Of a stretch of 64,000 bases of DNA, positions 32,715-43,989 are shown piece by piece. Each line of letters begins with the position of its first letter. Position 1 is the stretch's first letter. A model generated the notes under the pieces. It was not told where the DNA came from and did no database searches. It saw nothing but the letters and a program-made list of their open reading frames with translations. The position numbers and the translations under genes are program-made. Origin of the DNA: Telmatactis stephensoni (taxonomy: Eukaryota; Cnidaria; Anthozoa; Actiniaria; Isophelliidae); contig JALIZF010001794.1 in the NCBI GenBank assembly GCA_029948255.1, positions 310,001 through 374,000 of the forward strand, written 5' to 3'.

Positions 32715-34183
32715 CAGGGTCCGTGCAGGGTATCAAAAACGAAATTTAAGGACTTTTCAAGGACTTTTCAAGGACCAAAATTGAATTTTCAAGGAACATC
32801 AAGATCATGTTAATTGTACATTCTTATACCCCACAAACGTCTTACTTTCAATGTAATGAAAAATAACTTCATATTTCAGCGGAATCACATGTGAATTTAT
32901 TCGGAAGATTCTCTTCAAAAATGTGATTTGAAAAAAATCGCGTGACTGACGACGCGTGAGCAACCATTAATCACAAAAACATCAGAGTCGCTAAATATTT
33001 CCCTTGAAAATTTGCAAAATGAAGTGCGCGAAATCAGTTAATATGATTCAAATTTATCACTAACTGTAATGATATGGCAAGCAACCCCTAAAGTTTAGGG
33101 TTAGGGTTAGGGTTAGTTATCTATAATTTGGGCGTTTGAAGATAGATCTAGAACTGCAACAAGATTAGTACAATCAATGAGATTGTTATAAAAATAGAGA
33201 TGTTTGAAGTACAGCAAGTGGACTTTGGAATTCTCCATAGAAATGTAATTACCTAAAATGTTTGGCATGTCTCTGAAAAATCCCTTGAATAGAGTGCACT
33301 GTATAGTACACGTGACCAGTCTCTTCCGCCAAACGTAAATTTCCTCCATAGAATAGCAGTATGGCATAAGAAATAGATCTTTTACATGTGCATGACAATC
33401 ATACACTTGACTGTAAGTTTTTGAAGAATAGTGATTATCACTTCATTGGGACAATCCAGCAAACCTATTGATTTTACAACAAATAATATTTTGAGTCAAT
33501 GAAAAAAATCTTACACTATTCTCAAAAGATATGGGATATAGCTTAACACAAGATATACATAGCTAAATGAAAAAAACATCAATGAGAAGCTTACAAAAGC
33601 ATATTTGTACACGTTATGTTTTATATACGGGCAATGCAACGACCACCCCTCACGTTAATTATGACAATAAACTTGATTAATGTATTATATTATTTGAGTA
33701 ACTTACAGCCATTGACGCTAGGTTCTCCAACCTGAGGAGGACTTTGACCGTTTTCATTACTTTAATGTAAAAAAAATCTTAATCTAAAGAAGCCACAACG
33801 AGGACTTACCTTATTTTGTTAGAATAGACTAACAAATTGCTTTCTTTTGACATCTCACGATCGATATGATTGGTGCGAGGAAGAAGCTTTTGAAAACGCG
33901 TGTGCAAGCCTCGTTTAGGTGTTGGCTAGTTCCCGCCAGAAAGTACTGCCAAATAAGGACACCATTTGGGACAGGGAGTCCATTTGTCATTTTTTACTGG
34001 CAAATCCGAATCAAACTTCAGCCGAACGGAATAATTCAGAGATCGCTTGGTGATAGATCTTTTTCAAGGAGTTTTCAAGGACTTTTTCGAAATTTTCAAA
34101 TTTTCAAGGAATTTCAAGTGCCCTTGAAAATGAGTTTTCAATTCAAGCACTTTTCAAGGATTTAAGGACCTGCACGGACCCTG
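32715..34183. mobile_element. Nested TIR transposon with CAGGGTCCGTG ends
   Basis: The left end CAGGGTCCGTGCAGG and right end CCTGCACGGACCCTG are inverted. GTTTTT immediately flanks both sides (32709-32714 and 34184-34189), a 6-base direct repeat. Subterminal sequence is rich in TTTTCAAGGA on both sides. The interior has no recognisable transposase; it contains a short (TTAGGG) run at 33095-33116. The insertion splits the DUF3504 coding frame, whose residues continue on each side. The CAGGG ends are hAT-like, but an 8-bp duplication is not seen. Confidence 0.7.
33095..33116. repeat. Interstitial TTAGGG repeat
   Basis: Three and two-thirds perfect units of the animal telomere hexamer inside a non-coding part of the nested transposon. 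Too short to mean a former chromosome end. Confidence 0.9.
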
Positions 34184-34189
34184 GTTTTT

Positions 34190-34495
34190 CCATCTCAAAT
34201 ATCGGCCAGTGGAGTTTCTGTAAGACGCTAGAGTATTTGGTTCGTATTCAGATCCATCATATTTGCGAATTTCCAGTAGAAAATGTTTGACAAGAATGTT
34301 CAAGAGTTCTGGTTGTAGTGCTTCAGTTGGACTCTCTTTGCAGTACAGAGCTTGTGAAATGATAAAGTCCAAAACCTTCTTAGTGTCCACCTCAGTGTTC
34401 TTTTGTGTTCTTGGGTTCTTTTGTGCCTCTATAAATGCATCAATATTATTTGCAAACGCGCTAGCGGTTTCCCGCTCATTTCTCAGCTAATTATA
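34190..34495 (-). pseudogene. DUF3504-like (Crypton-derived) fragment
   Basis: On the minus strand the frame reads SAFANNIDAFIEAQKNPRTQ, then KNTEVDTKKVLDFIISQ, LQPELLNILVKHFLLEIRK and DGSEYEPNTLASYRNS. The 'L-D/N-x-x-L-x-x-F-x-x-E-x-R-K-x-D-G-x-E-Y-E-P-x-x-L' pattern is the N-terminal helical part of DUF3504 proteins such as KIAA1958/ZMYM-type genes, which derive from Crypton recombinases. The frame continues past the nested transposon on the left side near 32640-32709. The catalytic region is missing. Confidence 0.65.
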
Positions 34496-34689
34496 TATTC
34501 AAAACATATTGAATTTCATTGGCTGAATTCAAATTTTGAGCAATCTGATTGGCTAATATATTTTATGAAATACCGCTCTGTATTCATAGCAAATCCATGA
34601 AATACCGCTCTGTATTCATAGAAAATGCTTAGCTCTGATTGGCTAATGTGTAATAGTTATAGGATAATAGAAGTTATTTAATATAAGAA

Positions 34690-35893
34690 GACCTCACTAT
34701 GTAATAATTTCTACAATTTTCCTGTTGCTTCAACTGAAATTGAAAAAGAAATCTCATCTAAAATTGCAAAAGCAACAGGATGCATTAGTATCCCAATTCC
34801 TGTTTTAAAAATACTAAAAACTGTTTTAGCCAAACCTTTAGAAATTCTGTTTTATGCATCTTTTTCAGCTGGGGTGGTTCAAACTAGCTAATATCATACC
34901 AATCCATAAAAAGGCACTCACACTAGCCTGCGATTATCGACCAATATCCCTATCCAGCTGACTGTTTAGGGAATATAATATGAAAAGTAGTCCGTTGAAG
35001 GACATCTTGACTTAATATTTAGGTTACAAGATGTAACAATGGTAGAGAATGCGATGAATCCACACTTCAATTAGCTTTCATTTTTGGAATCTTTATTCAT
35101 TAAAATCTTGACACAATGGAATTAAGCCTTCTGAAGAATTGGTATTGTTCTAATCTATTGTCTCCTTTTGGTATAAATAGCCAAACATGTTTGTAAATTT
35201 ATATTATTTTAAGAATGGTTTAACATTAAACCGAAATATAAACACTATCATCGTTACATCTTCTCACTTAAATATTAAGTTGGGATATCCTTCATCAGAC
35301 TACTTTTCATACTATAATTATCGACCAATTTTACTGCTTTCTGTATTTAATAAACGTCTGGAGAAGCTTATCTACAATAGATTACTGGAATTACTAGAGA
35401 ACAATAAAATATTTTTTGACAAACAGTTTGGCTTTAGAGAAAATCATCCTACTGATAATGCCATCCTTAGTATTGTTGACAAAATCCATTGAGCTATTGA
35501 TGAACATGATTTTTCTTGTGGAATATTTCTTGGTTTTAGTAAAGCTTTTGATACTGTTGATCAGTGAGTGGAGTGAGAGAAGTGGCTCAGAGAGAACTGG
35601 TTTATTTAATTTCTTAATAATCGTAAGCAAACTACTGTTGTGAATAATGTCACTTCTACTCAAGAAGATATTTCCTGTGTGGTTCCACAAGGCTTTCTTC
35701 TTGGCCCTTTGCTCTTTTTGCTTTATGTAAACGATTTCCATTTGTGTTCTGATCTTTTTGAATTTAATTTGTTTGCTGATGATGCCAATCTTTTATATGA
35801 ACACAAAGATTTAGATGTGCTTGAATCCAACATTAATTGTGATATAGCTAAGGTTCATACTTGGCTCTGTGCTAATAATCTATCTCTCTGAAT
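34690..35893 (+). pseudogene. LINE (jockey/CR1-like) reverse transcriptase, broken
   Basis: Decayed non-LTR reverse transcriptase. The first part (34690-34960) reads ASTEIEKEISSKIAKATGCI, PIPVLKILKTVLAKPLEILF and YRPIS. After about 370 bases the palm resumes at 35311: NYRPILLLSVFNKRLEKLIY, DKQFGFRENHPTDNAILSIV, FSKAFDTVD, CVVPQGFLLGPLLFLLYVND and the catalytic FADDANLLYEHKDLDVLESN. Several stops and shifts (near 35491, 35567 and 35610) disable it. A 13-base direct repeat (ATTATCGACCAAT at 34933-34945 and 35317-35329) flanks the 371-base interruption, consistent either with an insertion plus target duplication or with two joined LINE copies. Confidence 0.8.
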
Positions 35894-35896
35894 ATA

Positions 35897-36336
35897 GAAT
35901 CAACCCGCCAATGGCGAAGTAACTCGTGGATTGACTCCCTGAGATTGACCGATAACAACGATCACAGGAAGCCCAAAAATAAATTTTAGTTAAATAATGA
36001 GTTTTTTATTTGAAGGCAAAAATATAAATCAATTAAAACAATATATATTTTTCTGAATGATAAATCATTGCTCTCACAAATTTAAAAATTAAGATTGGGC
36101 CCATCTGTAAAGAATTTTGAAAGAGTCATTTGGATAATTATTAATAATATCAGCTAATGTAATTTCTTTAGCGAAAAATAATTGACTTGAGTATGAAAGA
36201 ACAAAAAAAAGATAATGAAGCAAAAGAAAAAGAAAAAAAAAGAATAAAAAAGAAACCGGTCTGCCGTGATTCAAACAGGGTACCTTTGGGCCCGCAGCCA
36301 GCTACGAACCTCTTGAGCTACTGAGCAATTTAACGT
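35897..36336 (-). mobile_element. Possible tRNA-derived SINE inserted in the LINE
   Basis: On the minus strand, about 36330 to 36256 reads like a tRNA: an A-box-like TAGCTCAAGAGG followed about 35 bases later by a B-box-like TGTTTGAATCACG. The LINE coding sequence stops at 35893 and resumes at about 36535, so an insertion here is independently supported. An A-rich body lies at 36180-36260. The exact ends were not resolved; an (AAT)n tract sits at 36520-36540. A decayed tRNA gene is an alternative. Confidence 0.4.
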
Positions 36337-36534
36337 TTGAAAAGGTTATATTTTTATACATATTGTTAATTTATGGCTGTATGCTTACCAAAGCTATTGA
36401 ACATGTACAAATTATGAAAGAAGTTTCTCTATGAACCAAATGTCCCTATGAATAAAATAAATTACTCCATAAAAGTACTCATGATAGCCACCAAACTTTT
36501 CAATCCATGAGTTAAAAATCAATAATAATAATAA

Positions 36535-36775
36535 TAATCAATAATAAGATCATTCAACAAGATAATTATATTAAATATCTAGGAATTTGTATTGATTCAA
36601 ATATAAGTTGGAAATCACCATAATATAAGTTGACCATTACCAAAAAGAAAATAAAAAGAAGTGTTGGGCTTCTTTCTAAGCTTTGTTATTATTTCAATTC
36701 AACAATTCTCATTAATTTATATACTATACCCTGATTTACCCATTTCTAATTTATGGAATAATTGTTTGGGATAAG
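36535..36775 (+). pseudogene. LINE reverse transcriptase, thumb region
   Basis: Continues the LINE: YIKYLGICIDSNISWKSP, then KKKIKRSVGLLSKLCYYFNS and ILINLYTIP with stops. The 'K-Y-L-G-I-x-I-D-S-x-x-S-W-K' motif is the conserved region after the palm domain in LINE polymerases. It ends near 36775, where an unrelated frame starts. Confidence 0.7.
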
Positions 36776-36776
36776 G

Positions 36777-36995
36777 CCATCTTCTTCCCGAAGTGTGATT
36801 GCTGGTGATGAAGAAACTCCAGTTATGTATTGGAAGGACAATCCAAAAAGCTTCATCAACCAGTACCTTCTTGAATTCCCAAATGGCATCAAGAGAACAT
36901 ATAGTTACACCCATTTGCCAACCAACTTTAGTTATAATACAATGCTAGCTGCACTTTGCAACCTTTCTGTCAACTGTCATGGGGCAAGATTATGA
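36777..36995 (+). CDS. Possible exon of unknown gene
   Basis: A frame to TGA at 36993-36995 with an ordinary globular composition: SVIAGDEETPVMYWKDNPKS, then FINQYLLEFPNGIKRTYSYT and LAALCNLSVNCHGARL. It starts where the LINE fragment stops, without a credible ATG. I do not recognise it. Confidence 0.3.
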   Translation, partial: PSSSRSVIAGDEETPVMYWKDNPKSFINQYLLEFPNGIKRTYSYTHLPTNFSYNTMLAALCNLSVNCHGARL

Positions 36996-38372
36996 GGTGT
37001 TATAATCCCCATGTATCAAAAAACCTGCTTCTTGGTTCCAAAACACATTTTTGAGTTTTTCTCAGAAGTGAATTTACGTTCAATTAGCCGTGTATTTTGA
37101 GTTCCCGGTCAAAGGGAATTTGATGGATTCATCTGAAATTTGGCAGAGATCGTCTTCAATAGTTGTTCTTTAAAAGCCTGTCTCCGATTTTCGATTTTTT
37201 GCTCCATTCGAAAGTTATCGTTTGTTTTGTATCGGATACAACTATTTTGGCGGTGTAACTTTAGGAACGTATAACAGAACAACGGGGCAACTAATCAAAA
37301 ATCTGAGACACAGTTTTGACAAGTGATATCTCATGATCTCAGAAAGATAGTTAACATTGTTTTCTGATCAATATTGATTGGCCGGGAACTCTGCAAAGAC
37401 ACTTCGGTGAAAATTTGAATAATTCGCTCTAACATAAAAGGAAAAAATTATTTTACTATAAAAATAATACAAATAGTTTCTACTTTTATTCAGCTTTCTA
37501 AAAATGTATACTTTAATGGGGATTAAGACTAAAAGTTTTGGCGCAATATAGAGTTGAATGCACACTGGTCGCTAGAGGTACCCTGATACCATAACTATAT
37601 GTATTTCAAAAAGAAAGATTTCAGCATTTGTTACTGTACTGTTTTACTTGAGTTTACAAAAACAAGCTGTAGTGCAGCCTCATGAAGACTAATCATATCC
37701 CATCATGGACACCCTTTCACGGTGTGGGGAGGTTCAAACAGGCTAGCATTGATAAGTATGCTGCACTTACTGGTAACTTGTTTTTTCCTTTCTAATTGCC
37801 GAGTTAATCACTCATGCATTGGAATTGGAATCTTCTACAGCCATCCCAGTTTCTTAAATAGTTATGAATCAATGCTGCAAAATCAAACCAACCAACTATA
37901 CAAAAGAAGAAAAGGAATATTTGCTTTTACGTATAAGCTGACCAGCCAAGTCCGCAATGCAGGCAATACGTCCATAAACAGTTGATTTATTGGTTATTTT
38001 TGCATTTAATTTAACAGCTTTTTTTTCCATTTCTACATGATATGTATTTCTGAAACTTTTAATAGCAAAAGCTAAAAATTACAATATTTCAGGCAGTCAC
38101 TGCGGTATTGTTAAAATGAAAGTGGAAGGCAAAGGCCCCTGTTTGTGGTATTTGAAATTGTTAAATAATACTGTTAATAAACTTGAGTAATATGATTCCT
38201 GGTTACAATATTTTAATGTAATTCTTTGAGATTTGTTTGTCAGTTTTTAGCCGTCTTATTGTTGTTGTTATTTTACAGTTGACGACTTAGAAGAACATTA
38301 TAAACCTTAGCTTGACTAAAGAGTAGTGAGCATACTAGTAAAAATGAAACTTCACTTGACTCCAAATGGAAA
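36996..38372. other. No gene seen
   Basis: AT-rich DNA without recognisable protein, RNA or terminal-repeat signals. A frame at 37722-37985 is open but featureless. Confidence 0.5.
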
Positions 38373-38688
38373 TTGAAGAATACAGTTTTTATTAACTACC
38401 AGGGTTTAAAGAGGAAACAAATGGAAAGTCAGGAAGGAAGTAGCAACACAGATGCCCACATGGAAAGTGATGGAGATATTGAGGTTGAGCTAGAGAAGGA
38501 AAAAGAAAAAGCAAAAAGCAAAGAAGAAATACCAAGAAATATGCAGTCAGCTAAAAAAGGCCGAGGCAGATGTAGCAGTATTAAACAATGAGCTGGTAGA
38601 GGAAAGGCAAAAGGCATTTAAAGTTAAAGAAGAATTTGCTACAGAAGCTACAGATTTTGCATACAGCAGGTTCAGCATAAACAATTAA
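38373..38688 (+). pseudogene. Coiled-coil protein fragment with frameshift
   Basis: The first frame (to about 38525) is highly charged: ESDGDIEVELEKEKEKAKSK. A second frame then continues KYQEICSQLKKAEADVAVLN and NELVEERQKAFKVKEEFATE, ending YSRFSINN at a TAA (38686-38688). The heptad-like spacing of Leu/Val/Ala indicates a coiled coil. The change of frame near 38525 breaks it. A coiled coil ending in 'SRFSI' resembles the segment before the catalytic domain of some DDE transposases, but nothing downstream confirms that. Confidence 0.45.
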
Positions 38689-40000
38689 TGCCAGCAGCAC
38701 TAGCAAAAGACAGAGAATTGGAAATGTGCTGAATGAATGAAATGGATAAAAGAAATTATGCTAACTCAGGTCATTTCCTTTTTACAGATCAAGACAAGAC
38801 TGATGAATTATTCAATAGTGGATAAGTAATGGTGGATACTGATTTGCTGACAGGAATGTCCAGAGTTGCTGTTGTGGCTGTCGTGGCTATAACCATGTAA
38901 CACAGCTAGTACAAATACATGCAATCTGTTCATTTAATGATAATTGAAAATTAGACAAGAGGTACACTTACGTCTTATTGGGACACTTGGTACTGTTACT
39001 GCCAAGGTCACTCTTGCTTCCAGTGAATTCCCAAAGGTCAGAAACCAGGGACACCATCATTTAAATATGTCAGTCAGGAATTTACAAAATTACAAAAAAA
39101 AATCATCTAAAAAAGGCTTAATGTCATTGCTGTTGTGATCACAAATGAAACTCGGAATCACTCAAACTTTATCAACAAAACACTAAAACCTTGAATTTGC
39201 GGACTTTAGATTTGTTATCCTTTCGGGCTTGTGATTGATTGGAGATCAACGATCAGCAGGGTGGTAAAGAGGTTACCCTTGATTTAGCCTAACATGCCCC
39301 TGATCCGTGCAAGCATCTTTGCCCGTGATCCAAGATTTGCAGTTCTATATTGCCAAGATTTATGATTATTAAATTGGGCATGTTTACCTCAGCTTGTGTA
39401 CTTTCTCAGTGTGTGTTTGAATGTTAAGAAGTTATGCAAGCTGAGCTCATTTGGAAGAGAAAAACGTGTTTCCTTCTATATGTTTTTCATGTATATTATC
39501 AATAGGAAATCATATGGTTTTTGTCATGGAATTTGGAATAAATTCGGTCGAGGTATTTTAAAATCCCACTTGTTCAAATATACGATGCACGGGAATAGGG
39601 TAAGACAAAAATTAAACTGCATCCGGTTACTAAAAATAGCTCAACCAGGAATTGTCATGGCGTGCGCAGTATTATGAAATTCCCCCTCGCTTATTTAAGC
39701 TGTCTTGGTGAAGACTGGTTCAGCTGACAAGAGACAAATCAAAATACAAATTTGCAAAGACAAGACAGTAGTCACACACCCTCAAAAGTTTGTTTTCTCT
39801 CAAAAAGACCAAAAAGTATTTTGAATTTGAATGCACATATATTTTGAATGTCTAAAATATACAAACTGTCCAAGAGATGAAATCCCAAGAGAAATATATT
39901 TTTTTCTAGTAAGGAAACGTATTTCTCCCTCACCTCCCTCCCCCTCTCTCTCTTCGTAGTTCTTTATTTTCTTCTGCTATCTTATCATTTGAGCATTTTT
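38689..40000. other. No gene seen
   Basis: Mostly AT-rich, non-coding. DQDKTDELFNSG can be read near 38787-38823 and may be a trailing piece of the coiled-coil gene. A frame at 39396-39677 has no recognisable content. Confidence 0.5.
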
Positions 40001-40364
40001 GTGGTTACTGGCTTAATGCCAGTAACACACTCTGCCATCGGGTTGAGTGAGTGAGTGAGTGATTTTCAGGCGAGCTTCGGGTGAAATCCGGAAATCTGTG
40101 AAGGAGAGGAGAAGTGGCAAGCCAAAAGATACGGGAACTACGTGCGCCGGCCTGAGAGCGTTTAAGGTGACTACTGGAGTTACGAAACAGTTCGGGTAAG
40201 TTGTTGTTATGTAATTGAACTTTGTCTGTGTGTTGAGCGAAACAGGCACAGTCTTCAACAAATTTGTAGAGCATGTTTGATGTGCTAGTTGTAAGGTTTG
40301 GAGGCAAGGATTGAAGAGATCTCGAGAGCTTTTTATACTGATTAAGACCGAAAAGGACCATACA

Positions 40365-40690
40365 GTTTGTTTATCTATGTATTTTGATAGAATCAAGGCC
40401 GTATTTGACCTGATGCGTTTGGTTACGTAATGGATAAAACATGTGAAACATGAACAAAAAAACATAGGGTTTGTTATTGTGTGAAAAACGTCGTTGTACA
40501 AGTTTTACAGCAAACAATTGAGATATATAGCGAAATAAAAAGTGGAACAAACTGGTATATTTTTGCATGTTGGAGATATGTATGCTATGCACGATAATAG
40601 AAGGAGAAAGGGAAAGATTAATATTTGCTGATCGACAAATTGACCAATAAGATATTCTTTAAAAAGGCGAAAAAAGGTGTTTATCGCGTT
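40365..40690 (+). repeat. Repeat family R1, copy B
   Basis: Reads GACCTGATGCGTTTGGTTAC, then ACAGCAAACAATTGAGATAT and GCTGATCGACAAATTGACCA; the reverse complement of copy A at 29655-29960, with substitutions and small gaps. Confidence 0.75.
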
Positions 40691-41424
40691 AGGGTCAAGC
40701 GAAGTATGCGTGAAACGGGTCGGGTCAGTTAGTCTTATAATCATTGTAAAGGCTAGTCATTTGAGATTGTGTCAAAAATTGCTGTAATCAAAGTGCTAAA
40801 TATTTTGAGCCGCGTGTGTCCGACACCAATCCTTGTATTTCAATATTGAAGGTCAACCAGCAGTGTTAGTCATACAATGGAAAGGAGATAGACAAGAAAC
40901 ATTAGTTATATCAGAGAAAGCGGTGTACGAGTTTAAGGGGAAGAGTTAGAGGGGTTTTTGATTGCCAGTTGTAAGGTTTATTGTTTGTTTTAGAGAGACT
41001 CCCTGCGCGTAAAATGACTCAGAAGAATTGTTTGTCTATGTTTAGCATAAACGACAATTTGAGAGGGGTCATCCTTAAAACTTTCTTTGAAGAAGAGAAC
41101 AATATGAACTCTTCTCGGCGAGTAGAAAATTAGAGCAATGCGAAATAAAACTTATTGTGAGAAACAAATAACTGTTTTGTGGGAACAAAGAATCATGGCA
41201 ATGGGAGTCAAAAGCAATTTCAGAAGATTTATAACTATTTAAGCAATAATTCAGGATCATCCAGAAATTTCAAGAACGTGGATTGATAAGGAATCAATTC
41301 CGAATGGTCCTTGTGTGAAATGGTGCTCGAAAGATATGCAAAAATATTGAAATGTGCGAATATACCAGTTTATTCAATCCTTTACTTCAATATGCAACCG
41401 AATTGTTTGTCTTAAAAAATTCTA

Positions 41425-41685
41425 CAATGGCCTCTTTCTAATGGTCACGTAACGGATCAAACATCCGAAACACGAACGAAAAAGTATACGATTTGTTATT
41501 GTCCCAAAAATGCCGTTGTAGAAGTCTTTACAGCAACTAATTGAGATGTATAATGAAATAAAAAGTCGGATAAATTGGTATATTGGAAAGAAATATTCTT
41601 GCATGTGAGAAATATATGCTATACGATAATAGAAGGATAAAGATAAAGATTAATAGTTGCTGACAGACAAATTAAAGATCTTTAC
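41425..41685 (+). repeat. Repeat family R1, copy C
   Basis: Reads GGTCACGTAACGGATCAAAC, then ACAGCAACTAATTGAGATGT and GCTGACAGACAAATTA; parallel to copy B about 1060 bases upstream. Confidence 0.75.
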
Positions 41686-42584
41686 TACTGCGGCTTATTG
41701 AAGTACAGCCAACCAGTGTACGGTTCAACGTGTGTGTTGTTAAAAAGTTTATTATCATGAATCGCTCTTATTCTAGCAACGGTTAAGGGAAATGTCCCTT
41801 TTAATCCGATTTCGGGCTTGTTTTACATGGGAATGAGTGAAGCCACGAGTGCATGTACTGAAAGTTATGTTGCCTTCTTTTGTACAGCAGATAAGTAAAA
41901 TGAAAAGAAGCCACGAAAACAATAGGTGCTTATGTGTTGGGCAAAACTGGGTGGCTTGAAGAGTGTTGAATATTCGATCCTAAAAACTGTTTACGAGTTT
42001 CCGTTACCGATCAGTTATAGTTGTTAGAGGTCTTTATTATAAGATTTCGAAATCAGCCATTTATTCATGCATGAGTATTTCGGTGGGTGGTTAAGAATAT
42101 TTAGCATTATAGTGGTTTATCTTTATTTTACCATATCAAATTTGCAAATGCCGATATGCCGAGAGCAAGCGAAGTAGGATTTTCACGAAAGGAAATTAAA
42201 AGCAGGACATGCGGTCGAAGTCTTCACTGAAACTGGAGAGTTGATTATATGTGCGATTGACATGTTGTTGTTAAGCTTTAGGGTCTTTGAGGTCTTTAGG
42301 GTGTCGTCATCCGATATGGATACGAAATGTAAAACCACATCTTTGTAAAAGAATTTAAGATTTGTTGTTTACAACGTATTGTGGTCGAAAGGTATTTGAT
42401 AAATGTTAAAATCGTGCGTGTAAACTGAGTTTGTGGTAAAATAATGAAAAAGGGTAAAAGGGGCTTTGAAATTGTTTTTATTGAGGTGGGTGTTGTTGCG
42501 ATATCGTTCTTCACGAAATTTAAGAGCCGGTTTTAAGATGACCGGGAGAGTTATGGGTGATTTAACAAGGTTAAAGTATCAAAT

Positions 42585-42775
42585 AGACGCACATGTGCGT
42601 CCAATTTGTGTGTCAGCAGCTATTAGTGTTTGTCTTTGTCTTTGTATAATCATGCATACGCCATTAGATATGTCCGACATGCAAAAATATTTCCTGCAAA
42701 TATACCAGTTTATACAAGTTTTTATTCCATTATCTATCTCAATAGTTTGCTGTAAACACTTGTACAGGAACAGAG
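42585..42775 (-). repeat. Repeat family R1, copy D (inverted)
   Basis: Reads TTTGTGTGTCAGCAGC, then TCTATCTCAATAGTTTGCTG; opposite in direction to copies B and C and the same as copy A. It lies near the right end of the element, mirroring copy B at the left. Confidence 0.7.
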
Positions 42776-43279
42776 GGGGAAAAAACATTTGCAGTTAAAA
42801 ATCCGCTCTCGGCCTAAAGTCCTGGGTACGAATAATTAATGCGTGTGATTATGTAGAATTGTCAATATAACTTAGCAACGCCGTGACAGCGAAGCTTAAG
42901 TACTGTTTCACTGAAAGTTGGGGGGGTTTGCGCCAGTAACCACATGGCCTCTTAGGGGCCTATTTTTTTAAATCTCTTTCTGCCTCTTTGTTCTACCAGT
43001 GTTTGTGTAATTCATGATTCACGTCATCAGTCTACATCACTACGGAGACACATGAGAAGCACGCGCTTGATCTATTAGACATTGCATTCCTTGCTTAAGG
43101 TCAGCAAACATCGTTTTACGAGCTCTCCGCACACTTGTCTTAAATTGTTTTAAAAACATCTCTACGCAAACATATTTATCTGTACACCAGATCGCCAACC
43201 GTCTGTTCATGAGTATATTTCAAAATAGCTTAACAGTTATTTTTTCTAGGCAGTTTCTTTTTCAGAACACAGGGACAAT

Positions 43280-43850
43280 ATGAGCGACCAACACATCGAA
43301 CCTGCCGTTACCATCGTGTCAGCCACTGCAGAGAACGAGGAATTCCCACAGGGAACGAGCCAGCCGCCAGCTACCCTAAATTGCACTCTAGCCGAGATGA
43401 ACGCCAAAATGGGCAACATGACAGACCTTATGGTAAAGCTTTGTCAAACGCTAGATGATCGCAATCGACAGGCCACTGGCCAACCGAGCCCACAGGGCAA
43501 TAATGGCGGGAAAGCAAAAGCGAGTACCCGACCTCGGCCAAGAGAACCGAGTGAATCCTCGTTAAGCTCTGAGGAGACCGACGATGAAACTATGAGTGTA
43601 CATGCTTTGGAGGACGATCTCGACCAGCTTGTAGGGAACGATGCTGGTTCAACGGGAGATAAATTGGCCAGTGTAAGCGCTTCAGAAAGCTTCCTCAGTG
43701 AATTAGCAGCATCTATCGATGATGACGAAAAACTGGGGCCTAAAGTCGCCCAAAAGTTGGCCGATATAACCCTCAAAAGATGGGGGAAAAAGCTATCCCC
43801 AGAAAAATTAAAGAGCTTACTGGAGGCGCATCAAGTCCCAGAGAATCAAT
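43280..43850 (+). pseudogene. DIRS Gag-like protein, truncated by insertion
   Basis: ATG at 43280; about 190 codons (MSDQHIEPAVTIVSATAENE ...) with an acidic middle (SLSSEETDDETMSVHALEDD) and the start of the helical region (GPKVAQKLADITLKRWGKKL). At about 43851 the frame enters a repeat tail, and the C-terminal half, including any basic RNA-binding tail, is missing. It would make only a short fusion ending at TAG. Confidence 0.75.
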
Positions 43851-43975
43851 CAATCAATAACTTTATTTATACACGCTAGCCCCGACAACATTGCGCTGAT
43901 TTCCACAGGGGGCGTGTGGAATAATAAAATACAATAATATATATAATAAGTATACAATCAAAAAGAAAAGAAACC
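43851..43975 (-). mobile_element. Retroposon 3' tail inserted in DIRS Gag
   Basis: On the minus strand this ends ...AATAAAGTTATTGATTGATTG, a short tandem (ATTG)n tail typical of LINE/SINE 3' ends in cnidarians. The Gag frame stops at its left edge, and the polymerase leader of DIRS resumes to its right (about 43990), so sequence was lost at the insertion. Confidence 0.6.
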
Positions 43976-43989
43976 TATCCCATTATCTA

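Larger units (their letters stand above)
32507..34669. mobile_element. TIR element carrying a DUF3504 fragment, split by a nested insertion
   Basis: A perfect 19-bp inverted repeat (TATTATCCTATAACTATTA at 32507-32525 and its complement at 34651-34669) bounds the interval, with weaker similarity for about 12 bases outside. Removing the inner element (32715-34183) leaves about 690 bp containing a minus-strand DUF3504 piece. It is therefore non-autonomous or decayed. Which transposase moved it is unknown; Cryptons themselves lack terminal repeats, so the DUF3504 part may be captured. Confidence 0.6.
40001..42943. mobile_element. TIR-bounded repeat element with internal subrepeats, about 2.9 kb
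   Basis: The left end GTGGTTACTGGC (40001-40012) and the right end GCCAGTAACCAC (42932-42943) are perfect 12-bp inverted repeats. The left end also forms a hairpin with 40018-40026. Inside are two same-direction copies (B at 40365-40690, C at 41425-41685) and one inverted copy (D at 42585-42775) of repeat family R1. No transposase is visible. A non-autonomous DNA transposon built by internal duplication is the simplest reading; a flanking target duplication was not found. Confidence 0.55.

Noticed and set aside
33095..33116. TTAGGG repeat as a chromosome end
   Set aside because: Fewer than four units, internal to a transposon.
40005..40744. Overlapping minus-strand frames of 118 and 162 codons
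   Set aside because: They cross repeat copy B and the hairpin at the element's end; no conserved motif and frames differ among R1 copies.
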